This document shows, one piece after another, positions 10,245 to 16,830 of a stretch of 34,318 nt of DNA (positions are counted from its first letter, which is position 1; every line of letters starts with the position of its first letter). The notes below the pieces were generated by a model. The model did not search any database. It had not been told where the DNA came from and was given only the letters and a program-made list of their open reading frames with translations. The DNA lies in the NCBI GenBank assembly GCA_964436865.1, contig CAYTFK010000035.1, positions 1 through 34,318 of the forward strand, in the 5' to 3' direction. The translations under genes and the position numbers were made by a program. This stretch comes from JAXGPP01 sp964436865. GTDB lineage: Bacteria > Planctomycetota > Planctomycetia > Pirellulales > Thermoguttaceae.

Positions 10245-10247
10245 CGC
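10204..10247 (+). repeat. Degenerate REP-like copy inside a gene's 3' end
   Basis: The sequence CCCCTCGGCTCGCTCATGGG, then TGAGAAGACCGGCAGCTAACGC, lines up with the downstream units CCCCACGGGCTCGC...GTG, then TGAAGAAGACTGGCAGCTAACGC. The first-hairpin stem is eroded. The repeat's conserved GCTAAC supplies the TAA stop (10242-10244) of the membrane protein gene. Confidence 0.6.
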
Positions 10248-10572
10248 AAAGGCCCCCACGTGCTCGTCACGTGGGTGGACAAGATTGGCAGCTAGTGCCG
10301 CGCAACACAAACCCCCACGGGCTTGCCCGTGGGTGAAGAAGATTGGCAGCTANNNNNNNNNNNNNNNNNNNNNNNNNNNNNNNNNNNNNNNNNNNNNNNN
10401 NNNNNNNNNNNNNNNNNNNNNNNNNNNNNNNNNNNNNNNNNNNNNNNNNNNNCCGCGCAACACAAACCCCCACGGGCTTGCCCGTGGGTGAAGAAGATTG
10501 GCAGCTAACCCGGGCGCGTCGGGCGTTAGCCGCCAATCCCGTTTCACCATCCGGCAAGCCGGAAGCGAACGC
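10245..10572. repeat. REP-like palindrome cluster upstream of transposase (contains gap)
   Basis: This 328-base stretch holds no gene. Three first-type hairpins are visible: 10255-10275 (CCCACGTG, 5-base loop, CACGTGGG), 10314-10333 and 10469-10488 (each CCCACGGGC, TT, GCCCGTGGG). Each is followed by GATTGGCAGCTA. After the third comes a second hairpin at 10496-10538, GATTGGCaGCTAAC / GTTAGCcGCCAATC around a GC-rich loop, then a small TCCGGC-aa-GCCGGA hairpin at 10550-10563. A 55-base identical copy (10298-10352 and 10453-10507) flanks the N run. The organisation resembles REP/BIME sequences. Confidence 0.8.
10353..10452. other. Assembly gap (100 N) inside the repeat array
   Basis: Exactly 100 N, a conventional scaffold placeholder. 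Identical 55-base repeat copies abut both sides, so the assembler most likely broke at the repeat and the true length and copy number are unknown. Confidence 0.97.
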
Positions 10573-11424
10573 ATGGCGCTCGAACCGATATACAAGGAGA
10601 ATACCGCCGAGGCCGCCTACCAACTCCGTTACGCATGGACCGCGTGGCTGAGAGCGGACATTCCGCCACAGCCGGAGGTCCTCCGCGAACTTGAGCCGTT
10701 TTGGGAGGAGGACGGCCTTCGATTGTTGGAGCACCGGTGCTGCGGATCTCGGGTGCAACTCGCGTTCAGCACTCGCACCGACGTCTCGCCGGTGCTTTTG
10801 GCCACGCGAGCCAAGGGGCGGCTCCAGCATGCCCTGCGTAGCCGGTTGCCCGACTTCCCTGGATTCAGCCGCAAGATCGCGCTGCGCTCGGTCGGCGAAA
10901 ACACGAGCCAAGACGTCGAAGCCTACATCGCCGGGCAAGTCGGGAAGGAGCAATTCGCTGACCCGCGTTTCGAGGCATTCATGCAGCAATTCACCGTACG
11001 ATGCCCGGACGTCGATCTCTCGCAGCCGAGCGAGTCGGTTCGCGGCCGATACTGGTACAACGTGCACCTCGTTCTGGTGGTTGTGGAGCGGTCCCGAGTC
11101 GCAGACCGGCGATCTCTGACGATCATTCGAGATGGTTGCTTTCGGATTGCGAAGAAGAAGGGCTACGGCATTGCCGTCGAATCGGTCATGCCGGACCATG
11201 TCCACCTGGCGCTGCGCGGCGCGATTGATCAATCGCCCCATCAGATTGCGTTAGCCTTTCAGAACAATCTCGCATATTTGTTGGGACAGGTCCGGTTCTG
11301 GGAAGAGGGCTATTACGCAGGCACCTTCAGCGAATACGATATGGGGGCCATCCGCGCGCGGGCGCAGCCGCGCCGTGGTATTAACGCTGACGGACAGCCC
11401 CCCACGGGCTCGCCCCGTGTGTGA
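10573..11424 (+). CDS. Y1 (HUH) REP-associated transposase, two fused domains
   Basis: Transposase of the IS200/IS605-RAYT superfamily, 283 residues, about twice the usual single Y1 domain. ATG 10573 has GGAAG 7 bases upstream. Domain 1 (about 15-125): YQLRYAWTAWL, then GSRVQLAFS where HUH is expected (Arg60-Val-Gln62), then RAKGRLQHALR, then RSVGENTSQDVEAYIAGQ, keeping the Tyr118 and Gln122 positions. Domain 2 (about 160-265): YWYNVHLVLVV, then MPDHVHLAL with His209 and His211, then FWEEGYYAGTFSEYDMGAIRARAQ, where the Tyr position aligns with Arg263. The last codons and stop lie in a palindromic repeat. Domain 1 Tyr plus domain 2 HUH could form one active site. A decayed gene is the alternative. 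Confidence 0.82.
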   Translation: MALEPIYKENTAEAAYQLRYAWTAWLRADIPPQPEVLRELEPFWEEDGLRLLEHRCCGSRVQLAFSTRTDVSPVLLATRAKGRLQHALRSRLPDFPGFSRKIALRSVGENTSQDVEAYIAGQVGKEQFADPRFEAFMQQFTVRCPDVDLSQPSESVRGRYWYNVHLVLVVVERSRVADRRSLTIIRDGCFRIAKKKGYGIAVESVMPDHVHLALRGAIDQSPHQIALAFQNNLAYLLGQVRFWEEGYYAGTFSEYDMGAIRARAQPRRGINADGQPPTGSPRV

Positions 11425-11544
11425 AGAAGACTGGCAGCTAACGCGGGCGCAGCGCAGCCGTTAGCCGTCAATCGGGTTCACCATCGGCACGAGGCCGATG
11501 GGGTCCCGGAGAAAACGAGCCGAGAGAGCGCCGCCGCGGAACAA
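11399..11544 (+). repeat. 146-bp repeat unit 1 (downstream array)
   Basis: First of two consecutive 146-bp units. Hairpin I: CCCACGGG at 11401-11408, 5-base loop, CCCGTGTG at 11414-11421. Then TGAAGAAG, a partly eroded hairpin II around GCTAAC / GTTAGC, GGGTTCACC, a third hairpin CCATCGGC-acgag-GCCGATGG, and a tail GAGAAAACGAGCCGAGAGAGCG. It overlaps the transposase gene's last codons and contains its TGA stop at 11422-11424. Confidence 0.85.
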
Positions 11545-11690
11545 CCCCCACGGGCTTGCCCCGTGGGTGAACAAGATTGGGAGCTAACGCGGGCTCGGCG
11601 TAGCCGTTAGCCGCCAATCGGGTTCACCATCGGCACGAGGCCGATGGGGTCCTGGAGAAAACGAGCCGAGAGAGCGCCGCCGCGGAACAA
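11545..11690 (+). repeat. 146-bp repeat unit 2 (downstream array)
   Basis: A near-identical second copy exactly 146 bp after unit 1. Hairpin I is CCCACGGG (11547-11554), loop CTTGC, CCCGTGGG (11560-11567). Hairpin II spans 11575-11619, GATTGG...GCTAAC pairing with GTTAGC...CCAATC. GGGTGAA before it and TTCACC after it can extend the stem. The third hairpin and tail follow as in unit 1. Confidence 0.88.
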
Positions 11691-11735
11691 CCCCCACGGG
11701 CTTGCCCCGTGGGTGAACAAGATTGGGAGCTAACG
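11691..11735 (+). repeat. Partial repeat unit 3, ends the array
   Basis: A third copy in register (146 bp further) keeps hairpin I (11693-11700 / 11706-11713) and GATTGGGAGCTAACG. It then diverges into CATCCGGCAAGCCGG, which resembles the sequence just before the transposase start. The remaining intergenic bases 11736-11782 lead into the next gene without another recognisable element. Confidence 0.8.
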
Positions 11736-11782
11736 CCGCATCCGGCAAGCCGGTGGCGCCGGAAAGAAAAGGATCATCGCCA

Positions 11783-12511
11783 ATGCAAATCAGTTCACAA
11801 ACGCTGGCCAAGCTGCGCCAGTTCGACACGCCCACCATCTGCAACGTGATCGAACTGTTCGACATCCGCCCCTACAACGCGGGCTATATGGACGGCCGCA
11901 TCCAGGCCTGCTTCCCCGAGATGCCGCCGATGGTCGGCTTCGCCAGCACGGCCGCCTTCCGCAGCGGTGCGCCGGCGGCCCACGGGCCGGCCTATGGCAG
12001 TTTCGTCGATCAGGTCAAGTCGCTGGCCGATCTGCCCGGCCCGGCAGTGATGGTCTTCGAGGATCTCGACAATCCGGCCGTCGCCGCCACCTTCGGCGAA
12101 ATCATGTGCTCGACCTATCAGGCGTTCGGCTCGGTGGGCCTGATCACTTCCGGCGGCGGCCGCGATCTCCTGCAGGTGAAGGCCCTGGGCTATCCGGTGT
12201 TCACGGCGGCGACGATCTGCGCCCATGCCTATTGCCAGATCATGCACCTGGGGCTGCCGGTTCGGGTCGGCGGGCTGGCGGTCGATCAGGGCGATCTCTT
12301 GCACGGCGACGCCAACGGCGTGACCAACATCCCGCTGGAAATCGCCGCCGACATCGCCGACGTGGCGGATGAGTATGTAGCCGCCGAGAAGATCATCATC
12401 GACTACGTGCGGTCTGCCGGCCCGAAGTCCATCGACCGTCTCGCCGCCGCCCGCGACGAGTTCGCCGCTGCCGTCGCCCAACTCCGTGCCCGGGTGAAGA
12501 AGAACTGTTGA
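11783..12511 (+). CDS. RraA-family protein (aldolase/decarboxylase-like)
   Basis: Protein of 242 residues with the RraA/HMG-aldolase fold, starting MQISSQTLAKLRQFDTPT. AAAGGA upstream (11768-11773) may be its ribosome site. Family features visible are FGEIMCS (Glu of GExxS/C), GGGRDLLQVKALGYPVF with Arg127-Asp128, and GGLAVDQGDLLHGDANGV near the C-terminus. Enzymatic members cleave or decarboxylate 4-hydroxy-2-oxo acids such as 4-hydroxy-4-methyl-2-oxoglutarate; E. coli RraA instead inhibits RNase E. The intact Arg-Asp pair favours an enzyme. It follows the sugar-acid genes but is separated from them by the repeat/transposase block, so a shared pathway is only a possibility. Confidence 0.78.
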   Translation: MQISSQTLAKLRQFDTPTICNVIELFDIRPYNAGYMDGRIQACFPEMPPMVGFASTAAFRSGAPAAHGPAYGSFVDQVKSLADLPGPAVMVFEDLDNPAVAATFGEIMCSTYQAFGSVGLITSGGGRDLLQVKALGYPVFTAATICAHAYCQIMHLGLPVRVGGLAVDQGDLLHGDANGVTNIPLEIAADIADVADEYVAAEKIIIDYVRSAGPKSIDRLAAARDEFAAAVAQLRARVKKNC

Positions 12512-12520
12512 TGCAGCGCA

Positions 12521-12577
12521 AAGCAGGCCACCTCTCCGTCGGTGGCTTTCATGCCCGCAGCGACTACGGGCCTGCTT
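12521..12577. terminator. Possible hairpin between convergent rraA-like gene and SDR
   Basis: AAGCAGGCC (12521-12529) and GGCCTGCTT (12569-12577) form a perfect 9-bp inverted repeat. A competing smaller hairpin GCCACC / GGTGGC lies at 12527-12546. It sits between the stops of two converging genes. No clear T-tract follows, so terminator function is uncertain. Confidence 0.3.
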
Positions 12578-12587
12578 CGGGCGCCAC

Positions 12588-13442
12588 CTACTCCAACCCC
12601 ATCGAGCGGCGGACGAACCAGTCCCGCGCCGGGTCGCTGATCCGGGCGAAAGCCCAGAAGGCAAGCCAAGTGCGAAAACCCACCGGGTAGCGCGTGCGGG
12701 GCCGCCGCGCGGTGAGGGCATGCTCGATCGCCGCCACGACCCGTTCGACGGGCATCCCCTGCCTCTGCATCGTCCACGTCGCCCGCCGCATGGCGTTGAA
12801 ATCGGCCTCGTATGCCCGTCGGGCCTCGGGCGTGGAGGCCTCCAACAGCCGCTCGATCCCGGCGAGCATCTTGTCCCAGATCGGCGTGGCTACGCTGTCG
12901 GGTTCGACGATCGAGACGCCGACCGCGTCGCGGCGCAACTCAACACGCCACGCATCGGCCATCGCCTCCAGCGCAAACTTCGTCGCCGCATAGGCGCCCA
13001 TGAAAGGAGGTGACACGCGACCGGTGAACGAACCCACCAGCACGATCCGCCCGCAAGCCTGCCGCACCAGGGGCAGAAAGGCCTGGGTGACCGCGTGCGT
13101 TCCGACGACGTTCACCTCCAACTGCCGGCGAAAATCGTCGCTGGTGAGCAGTTCCAGCGGGCCGGGCACGACGATGCCCGCGTTGTTCACCAGCCCCGCC
13201 AGCCCGACCGGGCCAATGGACTGGCTGATCGATTCCGCCGCGCGGCCGATCTGGCCGGCATCGATCACGTCCAGCAGCACCGGGACCAGCCGAGGCGATC
13301 CCTCGCCCTGCAACCGCTCGGCATCTGCCTCGGAGCGCACGCCGGCGAACACGCGGAAGCCCAGCCCATCGAACCGCCGCGTGCAGGCGTAACCGATGCC
13401 CGTCGAAGCGCCGGTGATGAGGATCGCGCGTTGCTCGCTCAT
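12588..13442 (-). CDS. Classical short-chain dehydrogenase/reductase
   Basis: NAD(P)-dependent oxidoreductase of 284 residues. The start at 13442 gives MSEQRAILITGASTGIG with the TGxxxGIG nucleotide motif at about residues 10-17. NNAG at 86-89, Asn111, Ser138 in VGSFTGRV and YAATK (Tyr151, Lys155) complete the SDR catalytic tetrad. The C-terminal TRYPVGFRTWLAFWAFARI is hydrophobic and resembles retinol-dehydrogenase-like SDRs, suggesting membrane association and a lipid or hydrophobic substrate. Its ATG overlaps the stop of the upstream small membrane gene (ATGA), implying coupling. Substrate unknown. Confidence 0.88.
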   Translation of the reverse strand: MSEQRAILITGASTGIGYACTRRFDGLGFRVFAGVRSEADAERLQGEGSPRLVPVLLDVIDAGQIGRAAESISQSIGPVGLAGLVNNAGIVVPGPLELLTSDDFRRQLEVNVVGTHAVTQAFLPLVRQACGRIVLVGSFTGRVSPPFMGAYAATKFALEAMADAWRVELRRDAVGVSIVEPDSVATPIWDKMLAGIERLLEASTPEARRAYEADFNAMRRATWTMQRQGMPVERVVAAIEHALTARRPRTRYPVGFRTWLAFWAFARISDPARDWFVRRSMGLE

Positions 13443-13701
13443 GAGACGCCCATCCACTCGGGAAACCAGATCACCACCGCACGCCAGGATGCAGCATAGA
13501 GAAGAAGCCAGAAGTGGGTGCCGATGCCCAGCCAGTGGGTCCATGGCTTTCGCCACCGCTCNNNNNNNNNNNNNNNNNNNNNNNNNNNNNNNNNNNNNNN
13601 NNNNNNNNNNNNNNNNNNNNNNNNNNNNNNNNNNNNNNNNNNNNNNNNNNNNNNNNNNNNNCGGGCGGCGAGATGGCGGGTTCACTGTCGGCAGTCATCA
13701 T
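13439..13701 (-). CDS. Small membrane protein, interrupted by assembly gap
   Basis: Inferred gene whose middle is lost in the N run. On the far side of the gap a start region reads MMTADSEPAISPP (ATG 13701 or 13698, with AGGG just upstream). On the near side an open frame reads ERWRKPWTHWLGIGTHF, then WLLLYAASWRAVVIWFPEWMG, and stops at TGA 13439-13441, overlapping the SDR start. Whether the two halves are in frame depends on the true gap length. Trp-rich hydrophobic character suggests one or two membrane segments. Family not recognised. Confidence 0.5.
13562..13661. other. Assembly gap (100 N) within a coding region
   Basis: Exactly 100 N, a placeholder. The flanks are unlike the REP-like repeats at the other gap. 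Sequence on both sides appears to belong to one small membrane-protein gene. Confidence 0.97.
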
Positions 13702-13845
13702 CGCCCTGAGCAGGAAGGCACGGGTAGAAATGCTCCGCTCAATGTACTGCGCGTCGGCTCGGCAAGCGACCGGTTTCTTGACCCCGCAAAGAATGTGGTG
13801 CGGCGATCCGTCATCGCAACCTCGACACGGGAGCGTCGTGCCACA

Positions 13846-14682
13846 CTACCCCGGCTCGTCGGGCGAGCGGCGGTGGATCGTGCCGCCCCCCAGGTCGATG
13901 TCTTCGCCAAAGTAGCAGCGGCGGGCCTCGGGGTCGGCCAGCACCTCGTCGGGCGTGCCGTGGCAGAGAACCTTGCCGGCGCGGATCACATAGCTCCGGT
14001 CGGTGATCTGCAGCGTCTCGCGGACCTGGTGGTCGGTGATCAGGATCGAGATTCCATCCGCCCGCAGGCCGCGGATGATCTCCTGGATGCTGTCGATCGT
14101 GACCGGATCGATGCCGGTGAACGGCTCGTCGAGAAGGATGATCTGCGGATTGGAGACCAGTGCCCGGGCGATCTCCAGCCGCCGCCGCTCGCCGCCGGAA
14201 AGCGACAGCGCCCGGCTCTTGCGGAGCTTGGTGATGTCGAACTGTCCCAGCAGTTCGTCGCACCGCCGCCGCCGGGTCTTCCGGTCGAAACCCAGCAGTT
14301 CCATCACCCCGAGCAGGTTCTGCTCAACGGTGAGCTTCCTGAAGACGCTCGATTCTTGCGCCAGATAGCCCATGCCGCCGTCGCGGGCGCGGCGGTACAT
14401 CGGCCATTGCGTCACGTCGATGCCGGCCAATGTCACGCGGCCGGCGTTGGGCTCGATCATCCCGCAGGTCATGCGGAAGCTGGTCGTCTTGCCGGCGCCG
14501 TTGGGGCCGAGCAACCCGACGATCTCCCCACGGTGGACCTCGAAATCGACGCCGTCCACCACGCGGCGGCTGCCGTAAATCTTCACCAGGCCCCGGGCTT
14601 CGAGCATCACTGTGCTCTCAGTCGCCGTGGAAATCGGATGGCGGACCACGGGTCGCGGCCGAATGGCGACAGTCGGTTTCAT
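13846..14682 (-). CDS. lptB: LptB-like ABC transporter ATPase
   Basis: ATPase of the lipopolysaccharide export class, 278 residues. The start at 14682 is supported by AAGGAG 8 bases upstream; an internal ATG at 14607, where similarity begins (MLEARGLVKIYG), lacks a clear ribosome site. The protein therefore has a basic 25-residue N-terminal extension. Walker A GPNGAGKTT (59-67), Q-loop YLAQESSVFRKLTVEQN, signature LSGGE, Walker B IILLDEP and H-loop TDHQ are complete. The YLAQE-SVFRKLTVEQN string is typical of LptB. No lptA, C, F or G is present here. It lies 84 bp downstream of lepB on the same strand, so both could serve envelope biogenesis. Confidence 0.88.
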   Translation of the reverse strand: MKPTVAIRPRPVVRHPISTATESTVMLEARGLVKIYGSRRVVDGVDFEVHRGEIVGLLGPNGAGKTTSFRMTCGMIEPNAGRVTLAGIDVTQWPMYRRARDGGMGYLAQESSVFRKLTVEQNLLGVMELLGFDRKTRRRRCDELLGQFDITKLRKSRALSLSGGERRRLEIARALVSNPQIILLDEPFTGIDPVTIDSIQEIIRGLRADGISILITDHQVRETLQITDRSYVIRAGKVLCHGTPDEVLADPEARRCYFGEDIDLGGGTIHRRSPDEPG

Positions 14683-14766
14683 CGTGGGAGCTCCTTCTCC
14701 TCATCGCTTGTGGTGCAGCCGTCTCGGCTGCCTTCCGACAGCCGCCGCGCCTGCACCACAATATCC

Positions 14767-16575
14767 TCAACGTACCAGCCCCATGCGCCAGAAATTCGGG
14801 AAGAACCGGATCGGGATCGGGGTGCCGGGTATCTCATCCAGGGAATGCGGCCAGTAGATCACCAGCGCCTTGCCGATGAGCAACTCGCGGCTGACATAGT
14901 ATTCGGCGTTCAGCGCTTCCCACCAGCGGCTGTCCTGGCTCGCCGCGCTGTTGTCGCCGAGCATGAAGAACTGGTCCGGGCCGAGTTTGAACTCGACCTC
15001 GTTGCCGCGGGCAAACCCGCCCCATTCCTCCGGACTGGAGAGCACGCGAGCCACCTCCTCGCGCGATTGGGTGCGGAAGGGATTGTTGCTCGCGTCGTAT
15101 TCCGTTACCCGGGGCTCACGACCGTCGCCAGCCCGCAAGGCAATGTAGTAGATGTCGCGGCCGACCTTGAGATGGCGGACCGATAGCTTCGCCCCCTGCG
15201 AGGCAATCCGCACCGGCTCCAGGTCGTCGGCCGTGGGCCGATGGTTGCCCTGCGGCTCATAGGCGAAAACGGTCGTCTGCCCGTCGATGTCCAGCGTGAG
15301 TTGATCATCGATATTGGCCAGCAGAACCTTGTATTCTCCCGCGGCCGACATGGGGGTGGAGAATGTCGACTGCTCTTCTCCGTCGATGCTGAACGAGCCC
15401 TTCCCCGTGGCCAGGTCGATCACGCATCCCAGCCGCTTCCCACCTTCGATCAGCTCGAAGGTCACTGTGCCGGTCGCCTCTTCAACTTCGACTTCGCATT
15501 CCAGCGCCAAGTCGCCCACCCAATTCAGTCCGAGGGTTTCGCCGGGTGGCGGCTGCCCCGGTCTCAAGCTGCCCGATTCCGCCCCTTCCGCCATGTTCGA
15601 CGGCCAGAAAGAGCCGGGCCAGCCCCCGCCGCTGCTCGGATCGGAGGTGTTGTAAGCGTTGAAGTCGGTGATGAGTTGCGGCTTGATCTCATCCTGCGAG
15701 CTCCATTGGCCGGCGAGCCACTTCTCCCAGTCGGCGTAACTCGGCACCCGATGCTGATAACTGAGCCACACTTCCTGATCCGCCGAGCCGGCGACCCGAA
15801 ACGACTTGAGATCCTCGGAAGCGACCCAGTCGCCGGGCTGGCTCGGTCCGGCGGCGCGCGGCGTCCAGCGTGCCGGCCAGTGCCCCTCGGCGACCTGCGG
15901 AAGCACGTAGTCGTTGTCGTGGACCGGCTGGAGCATCGCCCTGATCTTGTCCAACGGCTTGCGGGCAATCGTCTCCGGCTGGCCGTCGCGCTCGGTGAAG
16001 ATATCGCCATGCCGGATCCGCAGCGTCTCACCAGGCAGGCCGACCACGCGCTTGATGTAGTTGGTCCGCGCCTCGCCCGGATACTTGAAAACCGCCACGT
16101 CCCACCGCTCGGGATCGGCAAACTGATACGGGAACTTGCCGACCAGGATGCGGTCTCCCTTGTACGACCGATAGTTCTCGCCGCGGGGATTGTTGCGGCC
16201 GACATTCATCGTGTAGCGGCACACCGGACAGGTCGCCGAGGTGATCTGCACGCCCGTCGGTCGCGAGCTCTCTTTATCCACCTCGGCGCTGGCACTGACG
16301 CGGTACGAGTAACCGCAGGCTTCGCACTCGAGATCCTTATGCCGCCCCATCAAGGTCGGCGCCATCGAACCGGTCGGTATGACGAACGCTTCGGCCTCGA
16401 ACGTGCGGAACAAAAATGCCAACACAAAGGCAATGACCACCGACTCGACGATCTCGCGCATTGCAGCGGGCGAGAAGGTCGACGACGACTGATTGGCCGA
16501 TCCCCTGGTCGGGTCACCCTTCTCAGGTCGCTTCCCAGGATGCCGGGGAGCCGCCACGGACTTCTGCTTCGACAT
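14767..16575 (-). CDS. lepB: Signal peptidase I, large planctomycete form
   Basis: Membrane-anchored type I signal peptidase of 602 residues, much longer than the 200-320 usual for the family. After a basic N-terminus a membrane helix (about 40-58, IVESVVIAFVLAFLF) leads to the nucleophile Ser70 in IPTGSMAPTL. The general base is Lys175 in NYIKRVVGLPGE. The late box reads FMLGDNSAASQDSRWW. Two additions are notable: a Cys-x2-Cys pair (84/87 and 116/119), likely a zinc ribbon between Ser and Lys, and about 300 residues between the Lys box and the GDNS box whose distal part (WVGDLALECEVEVEE onward) looks like a LamG-like beta-sandwich. The catalytic core is intact. A paralogue lies upstream. 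Confidence 0.9.
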   Translation of the reverse strand: MSKQKSVAAPRHPGKRPEKGDPTRGSANQSSSTFSPAAMREIVESVVIAFVLAFLFRTFEAEAFVIPTGSMAPTLMGRHKDLECEACGYSYRVSASAEVDKESSRPTGVQITSATCPVCRYTMNVGRNNPRGENYRSYKGDRILVGKFPYQFADPERWDVAVFKYPGEARTNYIKRVVGLPGETLRIRHGDIFTERDGQPETIARKPLDKIRAMLQPVHDNDYVLPQVAEGHWPARWTPRAAGPSQPGDWVASEDLKSFRVAGSADQEVWLSYQHRVPSYADWEKWLAGQWSSQDEIKPQLITDFNAYNTSDPSSGGGWPGSFWPSNMAEGAESGSLRPGQPPPGETLGLNWVGDLALECEVEVEEATGTVTFELIEGGKRLGCVIDLATGKGSFSIDGEEQSTFSTPMSAAGEYKVLLANIDDQLTLDIDGQTTVFAYEPQGNHRPTADDLEPVRIASQGAKLSVRHLKVGRDIYYIALRAGDGREPRVTEYDASNNPFRTQSREEVARVLSSPEEWGGFARGNEVEFKLGPDQFFMLGDNSAASQDSRWWEALNAEYYVSRELLIGKALVIYWPHSLDEIPGTPIPIRFFPNFWRMGLVR

Positions 16576-16830
16576 GGATTACGCCCGAAAGTAAGGGCTC
16601 GTGGAAACGTCTTAGGACCAATGGTCCATTCTATCGTCTTGCCGGCCGCAACGCCGGGTCGGTGAGTCAACGACCGTCGCCCGGCACCCGACTAAAGGCC
16701 ATTCGCCGCCCCGGCCGCGGTCTTGAAACCCAGACCCCTCCAACTGGGGCCAAGGATTCGATCCAGCTCAACGAATATAGCGAATCCCTCGCCTATCGGG
16801 AACTTGGATCTCACCGTCGTTGTGGCCGGC
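16576..16830. other. Intergenic space between the two lepB genes
   Basis: 255 bases without a supported gene. No conserved hairpin, repeat or RNA gene was seen. It presumably contains the lepB (14767-16575) promoter, but no -35/-10 pair stands out. Confidence 0.5.

Noticed and set aside
10245..11735. CRISPR array
   Set aside because: Repeats are palindromic, 45-146 bases long and contiguous or irregularly spaced, with no set of unique 30-40 base spacers and no cas genes nearby.
10298..11735. Rho-independent terminators
   Set aside because: The GC-rich hairpins recur as a conserved multi-hairpin unit and are not followed by T-tracts, so a repeat family explains them better.
10245..11782. Complete insertion sequence with terminal inverted repeats and target duplication
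   Set aside because: No inverted terminal repeats or target-site duplication could be paired. The flanking copies are in the same orientation, which fits a REP/RAYT arrangement instead.
15241..16665. Open frame of 474 codons on the + strand
   Set aside because: Antisense to lepB, whose catalytic motifs are intact; no ribosome site or domain supports the + frame.
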